The notes: generated by a model not told the origin, from the sequence alone. Positions 16,458 through 25,260 are shown, counted from the stretch's first letter. The stretch: DNA of 64,000 bases from Pseudomonas viridiflava (GCF_900580865.1 NZ_UTBZ01000099.1:78001-142000); one strand, 5' to 3'. Numbers and translations are program-made.

Positions 16458-17408
16458 TCAGACTTCGTCAGTGTCCGGCTTGAGCGAATGATCGCGGCCC
16501 AGGCCCGAGACGTGTTGTTTGGGATGTTCATCGAGTTCGCCGGGGACTTTCTCACCCGCGTCCTTGCCTTCGCTGGACATGTGCTCGATCACCGCGTTCA
16601 TCTCGGCGCCAAGCAACAACACCGCGGCGGAAATGTAGAAATACAGCAACAGCACGATGATCGCCCCGATGCTGCCATACATCGCGTTGTAGTTGGCGAA
16701 GGTTTTCACGTAGAAAGCGAAGCCCAACGAGGCGATGATCCACACCACCACGGCTAGTACCGAGCCGGGCGTGATGAAACGGAATTCCTGTTTGACGTCG
16801 GGCATGACGTAGTAGATCAGTGCCACGGCGACCATCATCAGAATTACGATCACCGGCCAGCGCGCAATCGTCCACACGGTGACGATGAAGTCTTCCAGTC
16901 CCACCTGCGCGGCGATCCAGCCCATCACCTGCGGCCCGAGCACCATCAGCGCGGCGGCCACCAGCAGCATGCCGGCAATGCCGACGGTGTAGACAATCGA
17001 CAGCGGGAAACGCTTCCAGACCGGTCGCCCTTCAACCACGTCGTATGCGGCGTTCATCGCGCTCATCATCAAGCGCACGCCAGCGGAGGCGGTGTACAGG
17101 GCGATGACGATACCGACGGAAAGCAGGCCCCCCTTGGACTGCTGCAACTGGTCGATCACCGGATTGACCTGCTCCAGTGCCTGCGGCGGCAGAACCAGTT
17201 CCGATTGCAGGCGCAGCCAGGAGAAGAAGTCCGGCAGGTGCAGGAAACCGATCAGGGCGATCAGAAACAGAATGAACGGGAACAGCGAGAACAGCATCTG
17301 GTAGGCCAGTGCCGAGGCGTAGGTCGACATCTCGTCATCGACGAATTCAGTGACCGTGCGCATCATCACCCGATGCAAGGGCAGACCTTTCATGTCTGGA
17401 AATATCAT
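16458..17408 (-). CDS. YihY/virulence-factor BrkB family membrane protein
   Basis: A 316-residue inner-membrane protein with about six hydrophobic segments and the family opening DDEMSTYASALAYQMLFSLFPFILF. The family was once called ribonuclease BN, but that activity belongs elsewhere; its true role is not established. The C-terminal 45 residues are charged and cytoplasmic-looking. The ATG at 17408 has AAGGAG seven bases upstream, better than an in-frame start at 17429. The peptide deformylase gene follows two bases later, so the two are co-transcribed. Confidence 0.88.
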   Translation of the reverse strand: MIFPDMKGLPLHRVMMRTVTEFVDDEMSTYASALAYQMLFSLFPFILFLIALIGFLHLPDFFSWLRLQSELVLPPQALEQVNPVIDQLQQSKGGLLSVGIVIALYTASAGVRLMMSAMNAAYDVVEGRPVWKRFPLSIVYTVGIAGMLLVAAALMVLGPQVMGWIAAQVGLEDFIVTVWTIARWPVIVILMMVAVALIYYVMPDVKQEFRFITPGSVLAVVVWIIASLGFAFYVKTFANYNAMYGSIGAIIVLLLYFYISAAVLLLGAEMNAVIEHMSSEGKDAGEKVPGELDEHPKQHVSGLGRDHSLKPDTDEV

Positions 17409-17522
17409 TCGCGTCTCCTTTCGCCGCAATACAGGTTGAAGTCGTGGCGACTCAGGGGCCGTTTTTTACATCACGGTAGCCTGTTTGGCGAACCTCGTCG
17501 GGTCGCTGCAGGCTTTTGACAC

Positions 17523-17549
17523 AAAAACGGCCATCCTTGGATGGCCGTT
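17523..17549 (-). terminator. Terminator of csbD
   Basis: Perfect stem AACGGCCATCC/GGATGGCCGTT with an A run on its left, which is a T run on the minus strand. It follows the csbD stop by about 24 bases. Confidence 0.8.
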
Positions 17550-17572
17550 CATGTATTTCGTTCAAGGCTGGA

Positions 17573-17764
17573 TTACGCCTTGTCGACACCTTTTTTGACG
17601 GCGTCCTTGGCTTTGCCGACAGCTTGCTGGGCTTCGCCTTTTTTCTCTTGAATCTTGCCTTCGGCTTGCAGCTTGGTGTTGTCGGTGGCTTTGCCGACGC
17701 CTTGCTTGACGTTGCCGACCGCTTCGTTGGCCATGCCTTTTACTTTATCGCCTGTGCTACTCAT
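17573..17764 (-). CDS. CsbD-family stress protein
   Basis: A 63-residue hydrophilic helical protein with the CsbD pattern: GDKVKGMANEAVGNVKQGVG followed by QAEGKIQEKKGEAQQAVGKAKD. CsbD-like proteins accumulate under general stress in many bacteria; the molecular role is unknown. AAGGAG lies before the ATG. It is monocistronic with its own terminator, consistent with strong stress-dependent expression. The 200 bases upstream, to 17962, hold no other gene. Confidence 0.88.
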   Translation of the reverse strand: MSSTGDKVKGMANEAVGNVKQGVGKATDNTKLQAEGKIQEKKGEAQQAVGKAKDAVKKGVDKA

Positions 17765-17962
17765 GGTGTTTCTCCTTGGTGCAATTAGGGGGAAAAGTCA
17801 GTACGTAATGATTGACTGGCCGGGTTTGCGCCAAGTTTCATTTATTTTTCAGGGGTTCATTTCGTCGTGGCGTGCAGGTTGGGCTTTATGTTTGCGTGCG
17901 AAGCCCCGAGAATGCGCAACATATGGGCGCCAAGCGCCAGGAACTGATCCCGCAGGAATGTT

Positions 17963-18340
17963 ATGAAACTCGATAAAACGCAGGCCATCGCCCGACGCAA
18001 CAAGGAACTGGGCGGTGCCGTGCTCGGCACCAACAACTGCCACTTCGCCGAACTGAACCGTAACCGCAACATCTGGTGGTTCGACCTGCCGGTGTCGCGT
18101 CTGGCGATTGGTCAGTACGAGTGGATTCACCTGCTGATGCACACGCCAGCCACTGACGAATTGCTGCATCTGAAAGTGCCGACGGTGTTCCTGCGTGAAA
18201 AGCTTGAAGGGCTGGTGATTCGCAACGAAGGCAAGCGTAAAGCGGCGTTGAGCCTGGAATTGAGTGCGGACAAGGATTCGTATCTGCAGGACATGCGTCC
18301 GACGGGGACCAATGTGAATTTTGCGCCGTTCCGTCAATAG
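17963..18340 (+). CDS. Protein of unknown function
   Basis: A 125-residue soluble protein I do not recognise. It reads as one compact alpha/beta domain, with NRNIWWFDLPVSRLAIGQYEWIHLLMHTPATDELLHLKVPTVFLREKLEGL in three consecutive stretches that look like strands, and a basic patch RNEGKRKAALSL. No signal peptide or membrane helix. AGGAA precedes the ATG. It stands alone and is followed by a 95-bp repeat unit region and the convergent fadD1. Expected to be a real gene because of the ribosome site and coding character. Confidence 0.7.
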   Translation: MKLDKTQAIARRNKELGGAVLGTNNCHFAELNRNRNIWWFDLPVSRLAIGQYEWIHLLMHTPATDELLHLKVPTVFLREKLEGLVIRNEGKRKAALSLELSADKDSYLQDMRPTGTNVNFAPFRQ

Positions 18341-18342
18341 CA

Positions 18343-18598
18343 CTCACCCTAACCCTCTCCCAGAGGGAGAGGGGACTGACCGAGGTGTCTGGGCAAGGTA
18401 CGCCGACCTGGAATATCGAGTCGAACTCAGGTTCTGAACAGCATGCGATCGGCTCCCTTTCCCTGGGGGACTGACCGAGTTGCTTGGACGAGGTACTCCG
18501 AGCTGAAATATCGAGTCGAACTCAGGTTCTGAAAGGCCCCCGATCGGCTCCCTTCCCCCTCGCCCCCCCTGGGGGAGAGGGTTGGGGTGAGGGGGTAG
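18343..18598. repeat. CTCACCCTAACC-type extragenic repeat, two units of 95 bp
   Basis: Outer ends CTCACCCTAACCCTCTCCC and GGGAGAGGGTTGGGGTGAGG are inverted copies. Inside, ACTGACCGAG recurs at 18375 and 18470, a 95-base period, each followed by TATCGAGTCGAACTCAGG. It fills the gap between convergent genes. Related elements are at 24085, 31258, 39960 and 56205. Confidence 0.75.
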
Positions 18599-18635
18599 AT
18601 TTACCAGACACTGCAAATCTACAGCCTGCACCAAC

Positions 18636-18660
18636 AAAAAGCCCCGCATCTGCGGGGCTT
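18636..18660 (-). terminator. Terminator of fadD1
   Basis: AGCCCCGCA/TGCGGGGCT stem beside an A run on the plus strand, so a T run on the minus strand, just after the fadD1 stop. Confidence 0.8.
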
Positions 18661-18666
18661 CGTGTT

Positions 18667-20364
18667 TTAAGCGGCGGACTTGGCCTTGATCTTCTTCAGC
18701 TCTTCATCCCGCAACTCACGGCGCAGGATCTTGCCGACGTTGGTGGTCGGCAGTGCGTCGCGGAATTCCACCGAACGCGGCACCTTGTAGCCGGTGACGT
18801 TGGCCCGCATATGCTCCATCACCGTTTCCTTGGTCAGCGTGACGCCCGGTTTGGCGACGATAAAGATCTTGATCGCCTCGCCCGACTTCTCGTCCGGCAC
18901 GCCAATGGCCGCGCACTGCAACACGCCCGGCAGGGTCGCCAGCACGTCTTCCAGTTCGTTCGGATAAACGTTGAAACCGGAGACCAGAATCATGTCTTTC
19001 TTGCGATCGACAATGCGCATGTAGCCGTCCGGCTGGATCAGCGCGATGTCACCGGTCTTCAGCCAGCCTTCGCTGTCGAGCATTTCATCGGTGGCTTCCT
19101 GACGCTGCCAGTAGCCCTTCATCACTTGCGGGCCCTTGACGCACAGTTCGCCGATTTCACCCAGCGGTTGCTCGACACCGTTATCGTCGATGACTTTGCA
19201 CAAAGTAGATGGCACCGGAATACCGATGGTGCCGATCTGGATGTTCTGGATCGGATTGACCGTGGCCACCGGGCTGGTTTCGGTCATGCCGTAACCTTCG
19301 CAGATGGCGCAACCGGTGACCGCTTTCCAGCGCTCGGCAGCGGCCAGTTGCAAGGCCATGCCGCCGGACAAGGTGACTTTCAGCGCGGAGAAATCCAGCT
19401 TGCGGAAACCTTCGTTGTTGCACAGCGCCACGAACAGCGTGTTCAAGCCGACGAAACCGCTGAACTTCCACTTCGACAGTTCCTTGACCATCGCCGGCAG
19501 ATCGCGCGGGTTGCTGATCAGGATGTTGTGGTTGCCGATCAGCATCATCGCCATGCAATGAAAGGTGAACGCATAGATGTGGTACAGCGGCAGCGGCGTG
19601 ATCAGGATCTCGCAACCTTCATTGAGGTTGGAACCCATCAGCGCTTTGCACTGCAGCATGTTGGCGACGAGGTTGCGATGGGTCAGCATCGCGCCTTTGG
19701 CCACGCCGGTGGTGCCGCCGGTGTATTGCAGCACAGCAACGTCGCCGCTGTCCGGATTGGCTTCAGCCACCGGTTGGCCCTGGCCTTTGCTCAGCACGTC
19801 GTTGAACTTGACGGCTTTTGGCAGGTGATACGCCGGTACCATCTTCTTCACGTACTTGATGACGCTGTTGATCAGCAGACGCTTGATCGGCGGCAGCAGG
19901 TCGGCAACTTCAGTGACGATGACGTGTTTGACGCCGGTTTTCGGCACCACGGCTTCGGCCAGATGCGCCATGTTCGCCAGGCAAACAAGGGCTTTGGCGC
20001 CGGAGTCGTTGAATTGGTGTTCCATTTCCCGCGCGGTGTACAGCGGGTTGGTGTTGACCACGATCAGCCCGGCGCGAATCGCACCGAATACGGCCACCGG
20101 GTACTGCAGAACGTTGGGCAGTTGCACGGCGATTCGATCGCCCGGCTGCAAATCGGTATGCTGTTGCAGATACGCGGCAAACGCACCGGACAATTCATAC
20201 AATTCACCGTAGGTGATTGTCTTGCCCAGGTTGCTGAAAGCCGGTTTGTTGGCGAAGCGTTGGCAGGATTGCTTCAACACTGCCTGAATGTTCGGATACT
20301 CGTCCGGATTGATGTCGGCAGCAATTCCAGCCGGGTATTTATCCTTCCAAAAGTCTTCGATCAT
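18667..20364 (-). CDS. fadD1: Long-chain fatty acid-CoA ligase FadD1
   Basis: A 565-residue ANL-superfamily enzyme that activates fatty acids with ATP and CoA for beta-oxidation, at the inner face of the membrane. The ATP loop is YTGGTTGVAKGAMLTH, the core motif YGMTETSP, and the C-terminal lysine loop NVGKILRRELRD. It is the downstream member of a fadD2-fadD1 tandem on the minus strand, in the order of P. aeruginosa PA3300-PA3299. In that species the two differ in chain-length preference. A gap of 347 bases separates them, so fadD1 probably has its own promoter. Confidence 0.92.
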   Translation of the reverse strand: MIEDFWKDKYPAGIAADINPDEYPNIQAVLKQSCQRFANKPAFSNLGKTITYGELYELSGAFAAYLQQHTDLQPGDRIAVQLPNVLQYPVAVFGAIRAGLIVVNTNPLYTAREMEHQFNDSGAKALVCLANMAHLAEAVVPKTGVKHVIVTEVADLLPPIKRLLINSVIKYVKKMVPAYHLPKAVKFNDVLSKGQGQPVAEANPDSGDVAVLQYTGGTTGVAKGAMLTHRNLVANMLQCKALMGSNLNEGCEILITPLPLYHIYAFTFHCMAMMLIGNHNILISNPRDLPAMVKELSKWKFSGFVGLNTLFVALCNNEGFRKLDFSALKVTLSGGMALQLAAAERWKAVTGCAICEGYGMTETSPVATVNPIQNIQIGTIGIPVPSTLCKVIDDNGVEQPLGEIGELCVKGPQVMKGYWQRQEATDEMLDSEGWLKTGDIALIQPDGYMRIVDRKKDMILVSGFNVYPNELEDVLATLPGVLQCAAIGVPDEKSGEAIKIFIVAKPGVTLTKETVMEHMRANVTGYKVPRSVEFRDALPTTNVGKILRRELRDEELKKIKAKSAA

Positions 20365-20532
20365 GGAAGCCCACTCCTCAGCAACGCGAATTCTTCACCG
20401 CATTTGATGCGATTATTATTGGTGTGTGTTTGGTATTGGTGAATCTGGCTTTTATACAGGCCGAGAAGTCACAAAGCGCGCCGAGAGTAGCAGCTTTGCC
20501 AAGGGTCGACTAGAGCCAAAAGCGGCCCCTAC

Positions 20533-20568
20533 AGTCATATTCATGACTAAAGACTATCTAGCAGTCAT
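20533..20568. promoter_or_regulatory. AGTCAT/ATGACT repeats upstream of fadD1
   Basis: AGTCAT at 20533-20538 and ATGACT at 20543-20548 form a 16-base palindrome; a further AGTCAT is at 20563-20568. It is a candidate operator for fadD1 and does not look like the PsrA motif. Confidence 0.35.
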
Positions 20569-20597
20569 TTTAGAGCAAAAATCCTAGACCACCTTGA

Positions 20598-20619
20598 AAG
20601 CCCCGGTTTTCGGGGGCTT
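20598..20619 (-). terminator. Stem-loop after fadD2
   Basis: AAGCCCC pairs with GGGGCTT around a short loop, followed on the minus strand by TTTC. A weak terminator candidate for fadD2. Confidence 0.5.
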
Positions 20620-20624
20620 AAAGC

Positions 20625-20698
20625 AAAAGATCGCAGCCTCCGGCAGCTCCTGTAGGAAATCCATTCCAAGGTAGGCGCTGCCGAAGGCTGCGATCTTT
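20625..20698. repeat. Inside-out REP pair, type C
   Basis: Two type C arms (ATCGCAGCCT..GGCAGCTCC and GGCGCTGCCGAAGGCTGCG) with the GTAGG ends inward. Located just after the fadD2 stop. Confidence 0.85.
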
Positions 20699-20711
20699 GT
20701 GTTTTTGACTT

Positions 20712-22400
20712 TTACGCGATATCGCGCAACTCGCGCCGCAGAATTTTCCCGACAGGCGTCATCGGCAATGACTCACGCAATACGATGTGTTTCGGCACTT
20801 TGTACGCAGTGAAATTCTCTTTGCAGTAAGCCTTGAGCTCTTCGAGGCTGACCCCGGTTTCCCGCGCCACCACGAACAGCTTCACCGCCTCCCCGGAACG
20901 CTCGTCCGGCACGCCGATGACCGCGCAGTTGGCCACCTTCGGGTGCGCCATCACTACGTCTTCGATCTCGTTCGGATACACGTTGAAACCGGAGACGATG
21001 ATCATGTCCTTCTTGCGATCGACGATGCGCACAAAACCGTCCGGGTCGATCACCGCGATATCACCGGACTTGAACCAGCCCTCGGCATCCAGCACTTCGG
21101 CGGTGGCTTCCGGTTTATGCCAGTAGCCCTTCATGATCTGCGGGCCTTTGATGCACAGCTCGCCGCGTTCGCCCATCGGCTGCTCGACACCGTCATCGTT
21201 GATGACTTTCAGCAGCGTGCCCGGCACTGGCAAACCGACCGTGCCCAGCCGCGATTGATCGCCGTACGGGTTGGTGCAGGCCACCGGTGAGGTTTCGGTC
21301 AGGCCGTAGCCTTCGGTGATGCGGCAACCGGTCACTTGCTCCCAACGCTCGGCGGTGGCCTTGACCAGCGCGGTGCCGCCGGAGTTGGTCAGCTTCAAGC
21401 TGGAGAAATCGAGGGTCTTGAAATCCGGGTGATCCATCAATGCCACGAACAAGGTGTTCAAGCCCAGCAGCGCCGAGAAGCGCCAGTTTTTCAGCTCCTT
21501 GATGAACCCGGCGATGTCGCGCGGGTTGGTGATCAGCACGTTGTGGTTGCCGGAAACCATCATGCACATGCAGTTCGCGGTGAAGGCATAGATGTGGTAC
21601 AGCGGCAGCGGCGCGATCATCACTTCCTGGCCTTCGCGCAGCAGTGGCTGGCCGTCCGGGCCGAGTTGGGCGAGACAGGCGCGCACTTGCTGCATGTTCG
21701 CAACCAGATTGCCGTGGGTCAGCATTGCGCCCTTGGCCAGCCCGGTGGTGCCGCCGGTGTATTGCAGCACGGCGATGTCGTCGAGACTGACCTTCAGCGG
21801 CTTGATCCCCAGGCCGCGCCCCATGTGCAGTGCGCTTTTGAAGGAGATCGCCTGCGGCAGCGAATACGCCGGGACCATCTTCTTCACTTTGCTGACCACA
21901 GTGTTGACCAGCCAGCCCTTGGCGGTGGGCATCAGGTCGCCCATCTTCGCTTCGATCAGGTATTGAATATCGGTGTCGGGCAGCACTTCCTGGACTTTCT
22001 GGCCGAACATGTTCAGGTACACCAACGCCCGTGCGCCGGAATCCTTGAACTGATGGCGCATCTCCCGCGCGGTGTACAGCGGGTTGGTGTTGACCACGAT
22101 CAGCCCGGCGCGCAACGCACCGAACACGGCAATCGGATAATGCAGGACGTTGGGCATCTGCACCGCAATGCGATCCCCCGGCACCAGATCGGTATGCGCC
22201 TGCAGGTAACCGGCGAAGGCGGCGCTCTGACGCTCCAGTTCAGCGTAGGTCAGGGTGATGCCCATATTGCTGAACGCCGGGCGATCAGCGAACTTCTTGC
22301 AGGAACGCTCGAACACCTCGATCACCGACTTGAATTCCCCCATGTCGATGTCCAGCGGTACGCCGGCCGGGCGTTTATCGTTCCAGAAATCAGGTTGCAT
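20712..22400 (-). CDS. fadD2: Long-chain fatty acid-CoA ligase FadD2
   Basis: A 562-residue paralogue of fadD1, with YTGGTTGLAKGAMLTH, YGLTETSP and PVGKILRRELRD. It activates fatty acids for degradation. The ATG at 22400 has AGAGGA nine bases upstream; a longer frame to 22475 has no family match. It is divergent from the hydrolase at 22600, as in the PA3300/PA3301 region of P. aeruginosa. The promoters of both genes lie within the 199-base gap. Confidence 0.9.
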   Translation of the reverse strand: MQPDFWNDKRPAGVPLDIDMGEFKSVIEVFERSCKKFADRPAFSNMGITLTYAELERQSAAFAGYLQAHTDLVPGDRIAVQMPNVLHYPIAVFGALRAGLIVVNTNPLYTAREMRHQFKDSGARALVYLNMFGQKVQEVLPDTDIQYLIEAKMGDLMPTAKGWLVNTVVSKVKKMVPAYSLPQAISFKSALHMGRGLGIKPLKVSLDDIAVLQYTGGTTGLAKGAMLTHGNLVANMQQVRACLAQLGPDGQPLLREGQEVMIAPLPLYHIYAFTANCMCMMVSGNHNVLITNPRDIAGFIKELKNWRFSALLGLNTLFVALMDHPDFKTLDFSSLKLTNSGGTALVKATAERWEQVTGCRITEGYGLTETSPVACTNPYGDQSRLGTVGLPVPGTLLKVINDDGVEQPMGERGELCIKGPQIMKGYWHKPEATAEVLDAEGWFKSGDIAVIDPDGFVRIVDRKKDMIIVSGFNVYPNEIEDVVMAHPKVANCAVIGVPDERSGEAVKLFVVARETGVSLEELKAYCKENFTAYKVPKHIVLRESLPMTPVGKILRRELRDIA

Positions 22401-22599
22401 TGTTCTTGTCCTCTTTACCTGAGCCGATCCGGGCCGCTTTCTGTCATTTCTGAAAAAGCGGAGCTTCACGGACACTAGCAGTTATGGCCATTGAGGCAAA
22501 TATGGACAAAGCCGTCATTGATCGTGTGAATCTTCCTGCCGTGGCGTGGGCTGATCAGACGCGCTATACAATGTTCCGACTCTGAGCAAAGGAATCGCC

Positions 22600-23544
22600 A
22601 TGATCCACGACACCCTATGGCTGGACGCGAGTGACCGCAGCCGCCTCTTCGTCAATCAATGGCTGCCCGCCGCGCCATTGAAAGCGGTGATCCTGCTGGC
22701 CCATGGCATGGCGGAACACAGCGGTCGTTATGCACGATTGGCCGACACGTTTTGCGACAAAGGATATGGCGTGTACGCCCCGGATTTACGCGGACATGGC
22801 AAAACCGCCAGTCACGGTACCCTCGGCCACTTCGCCGATGACGACGGCTGGTGCAAAGTGCTCGGCGATCTGGCCAGCCTCAATCAGCACGTCGGCCAAC
22901 AACATCCGGGCGTGCCGATCATTCTGCTGGGCCACAGCATGGGCAGCTACCTCGCCCAGGGTTATCTGTTGCACCACAGCGCCAGCCTGCACGGGGCGAT
23001 CCTCAGTGGTTCAAACTTTCAGCCCGTCGCGCTGTACGGCGCCGCGCGGCAGATCGCCCGAGTGGAGAAAATGCGCCAGGGTGGCAAGGGTCGCAGTGCG
23101 CTGATCGAATGGCTGTCGTTCGGCTCGTTCAACAACAAGTTCAAACCGGTGCGCACACGCTTCGACTGGCTGAGTCGTGATCCCGCCGAAGTCGACCTGT
23201 ACGCCAACGACCCGTTGTGCGGCTTTCGCTGCACCAATCAACTGTGGATCGACCTGCTCGGCGGCTTGCAGCAGATCAGCAAAGCGTCCAATCTCGCGCA
23301 GATCGACCCGGGCCTTCCGCTGCTGGTAATCGGCGGCGAATGTGATCCGGTGAGTGAGGGCAAGCGTCTGACAGATCTGGCCAATGCGTTGCGCTCGGCC
23401 GGCAGCCAGCACCTGCAACTGCAGATCTACCCGCAGGCGCGGCACGAATTGTTCAACGAAACCAATCGCGACGAAGTGATCGCTGATGTGCTGGCCTGGA
23501 TCGATCAGGCCCTGAGCCATCCGCGCCCTCAGCGCAGCGAATAA
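22600..23544 (+). CDS. Alpha/beta hydrolase, lysophospholipase/monoacylglycerol lipase-like
   Basis: A 314-residue alpha/beta hydrolase. The oxyanion segment is LLAHGMAEHSGRY, the nucleophile elbow GHSMGSYLAQ (S113), with Asp in GGECDPVSEG and His in QARHELFNE completing the triad. The HGxxEHxxRY motif marks the monoacylglycerol-lipase/PldB group, so it probably frees fatty acids from glycerolipids; beside fadD and phaJ1 this makes sense. AAAGGA precedes the ATG. A phaJ1 gene follows 42 bases later and is probably co-transcribed. Confidence 0.85.
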   Translation: MIHDTLWLDASDRSRLFVNQWLPAAPLKAVILLAHGMAEHSGRYARLADTFCDKGYGVYAPDLRGHGKTASHGTLGHFADDDGWCKVLGDLASLNQHVGQQHPGVPIILLGHSMGSYLAQGYLLHHSASLHGAILSGSNFQPVALYGAARQIARVEKMRQGGKGRSALIEWLSFGSFNNKFKPVRTRFDWLSRDPAEVDLYANDPLCGFRCTNQLWIDLLGGLQQISKASNLAQIDPGLPLLVIGGECDPVSEGKRLTDLANALRSAGSQHLQLQIYPQARHELFNETNRDEVIADVLAWIDQALSHPRPQRSE

Positions 23545-23586
23545 TTTTTTGTGGATTCACTGAATCCGTCACAGGAATCGAGACCG

Positions 23587-24057
23587 ATGACCCAGGTTAC
23601 CAACATCCCTTACGAAGCCCTCGAAGTCGGCCAGACTGCCAGCTACAGCAAAACCGTCGAAGAGCGCGACATTCAACTGTTTGCCGCGATGTCGGGCGAC
23701 CACAACCCGGTGCACCTGGACGCCGAGTTTGCCGCCGCGAGCATGTTCAAGGAGCGTATCGCTCACGGCATGTTCAGCGGTGCGCTGATCAGTGCCGCCG
23801 TTGCCTGCGAGCTGCCTGGGCCGGGCACTATTTATATCGGTCAGCAGATGAGTTTTCAGAAGCCGGTGAAGATCGGTGACACGCTGACAGTGCGTCTGGA
23901 AATTCTCGAGAAGCTGCCGAAGTTTCGCGTGCGCATTGCCACTCGTGTGTTCAACCAGCGTGATGAATTGGTGGTGGATGGTGAGGCGGAGATTCTGGCG
24001 CCTCGTAAGCAGCAGACGGTGACGTTGCCTACTTTGCCGGCGATCAGCATTGGCTGA
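23587..24057 (+). CDS. phaJ1: (R)-specific enoyl-CoA hydratase, MaoC family (PhaJ1)
   Basis: A 156-residue hot-dog fold hydratase that makes (R)-3-hydroxyacyl-CoA from enoyl-CoA and so links beta-oxidation with polyhydroxyalkanoate synthesis. The hydratase-2 motif FAAMSGDHNPVHLDAEFA carries the catalytic D38 and H43, followed by ERIAHGMFSGALIS. Length and context match PhaJ1 of P. aeruginosa (PA3302), downstream of fadD2 and the hydrolase. The ATG at 23587 follows GGAATCGAG. The name rests on synteny and similarity recalled from memory. Confidence 0.85.
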   Translation: MTQVTNIPYEALEVGQTASYSKTVEERDIQLFAAMSGDHNPVHLDAEFAAASMFKERIAHGMFSGALISAAVACELPGPGTIYIGQQMSFQKPVKIGDTLTVRLEILEKLPKFRVRIATRVFNQRDELVVDGEAEILAPRKQQTVTLPTLPAISIG

Positions 24058-24084
24058 TTGATTGGTGGTGTGTCAGTGAGAGCT

Positions 24085-24250
24085 TTTCCCCCTCACCCCA
24101 GCCCTCTCCCCCAGGGGGGCGAGGGGGAAAGGGAGCCGATCTCCGCTGTTTTCAGATTTTGAGTTCGACTGAATATTTCACGTCGATGTAGCTCGAAAAA
24201 ACACCTCGGTCAGTCCCCTCTCCCTCTGGGAGAGGGCTAGGGTGAGGGGC
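24085..24250. repeat. CCCTCACCCC-type extragenic repeat, single unit
   Basis: Inverted ends CCCCTCACCCCAGCCCTCTC and GGGAGAGGGCTAGGGTGAGG enclose GAGTTCGACTGAATATTTCA and CACCTCGGTCAGTCCCCTC. It lies between the convergent phaJ1 and the four-helix gene. Confidence 0.75.
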
Positions 24251-24275
24251 TCTTGCTTTGGCTTTCCCCCAGACA

Positions 24276-24306
24276 TAAAAAAACGCCAGACTCGCTGGCG
24301 TTTTTT
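24276..24306. terminator. Bidirectional terminator
   Basis: A run of A, ACGCCAG-ACTC-GCTGGCGT stem and a run of T. It serves the convergent phaJ1 and the four-helix gene. Confidence 0.85.
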
Positions 24307-24321
24307 GTACCCGGCGAACGC

Positions 24322-24789
24322 TTAAGAGCGAGCGCGAGCCTGGTTACGCAGGGCTTTCACCTGGTCGTGATTGCGTTGCACGCCATGGTACTGGCGTTCA
24401 ACCAGATCACGAATACCTACCAGATTGTGCTTGTTGATCTTCTCGAGCGCTTCTTTGTAAGCCTTCAGCGCATGGTCTTCACCGCGCTCGGCTTCGTTCA
24501 GCACAGCCTCTTCGTCCTTGCCGGTGAACATGGCTTTGACGTCGACCCAGCGACGGTGCAGGTCACCGCTGACGCTGGTGGAAGTTTCCGGATCGCCGCC
24601 CAGCTTGCGAACTTCGGCTTGCAGTTCTGCTGCAGCGGTGGCGCAATCGGCGGAGCGCGTCACAAACAGGGTTTTCAGTTCTGGGTGCTTGATGTCTTCA
24701 GCGCAAGTCTTGAACCCTTCCTGACCGTCCTTGCTGGTTTCAATCAGGTCATTGAGTACAGAGATGGCTTCTTTATTCATGTCGGTCAT
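24322..24789 (-). CDS. PA2169-family four-helix-bundle protein (DUF2383)
   Basis: A 155-residue ferritin-like helical protein. It opens with the family pattern NKEAISVLNDLIETSKDGQEGFKTCAEDI and continues HPELKTLF and AELQAEVRKLGG, all helix. Members are found in stress-related loci; function is not established. The canonical ferritin iron ligands are not evident to me. AAGGAA lies seven bases before the ATG at 24789; an ATG three codons in is possible. It is monocistronic. Confidence 0.8.
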   Translation of the reverse strand: MTDMNKEAISVLNDLIETSKDGQEGFKTCAEDIKHPELKTLFVTRSADCATAAAELQAEVRKLGGDPETSTSVSGDLHRRWVDVKAMFTGKDEEAVLNEAERGEDHALKAYKEALEKINKHNLVGIRDLVERQYHGVQRNHDQVKALRNQARARS

Positions 24790-24994
24790 TTTTCAATTCC
24801 TTGCGATTGGTTGAAGATGCAAGGGATATTGCAGTGTGCGTGCCAGCTTTTTTATTTTTAGAAAAACCTTATAAATCAGTTATTTAAAGATAAGTGAACT
24901 ATCTGTATCACGGTTATTTGCATGATCTGTCATTTGGCCTGCATGCAGAATGCCTGTATTTTCCAAGCTGATTTGAAGCCAGACGAAATCCCTG

Positions 24995-25231
24995 ATGAAT
25001 CCCGAAAAACTCGAACTGCTGATCACCCGCGAAATGCCCTTCGGCAAGTACAAGGGCCGGATCATTGCCGACCTCCCGGGGCCGTACCTGAACTGGTTTG
25101 CCCGTGAAGGTTTCCCTCACGGCGAACTCGGCGGCCTGCTCGCGCTGATGCAGGAGATCGACCATAACGGCCTCTCGGACTTGCTCGAACCGCTGCGCGC
25201 CAAACACGGCAAACCTGCCCCGCGCCATTGA
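24995..25231 (+). CDS. DUF3820-family small protein
   Basis: A 78-residue protein with the DUF3820 signature MPFGKYKGRIIADLPGPYLNWFAREGFP. This family has been called a putative quorum-sensing-regulated virulence factor; the MPFGKYKG segment is also shared with DnaQ-linked proteins. It is soluble with no signal peptide. The class V aminotransferase starts 29 bases downstream in the same direction and may share a transcript. Confidence 0.8.
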   Translation: MNPEKLELLITREMPFGKYKGRIIADLPGPYLNWFAREGFPHGELGGLLALMQEIDHNGLSDLLEPLRAKHGKPAPRH

Positions 25232-25260
25232 AGCGCCCTCCTCTCTAGAGTCAGCCGACC

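Larger units (their letters stand above)
20365..20711. other. Gap between fadD1 and fadD2
   Basis: No gene. It holds the fadD1 promoter region with AGTCAT/ATGACT repeats (20533-20568), a hairpin (20598-20619) and an inside-out type C REP pair (20625-20698). Confidence 0.7.

Noticed and set aside
18484..20442. 652-codon open frame antisense to fadD1
   Set aside because: It has low-complexity His/Gln/Arg-rich translation, with no ribosome site, and covers a clear gene.
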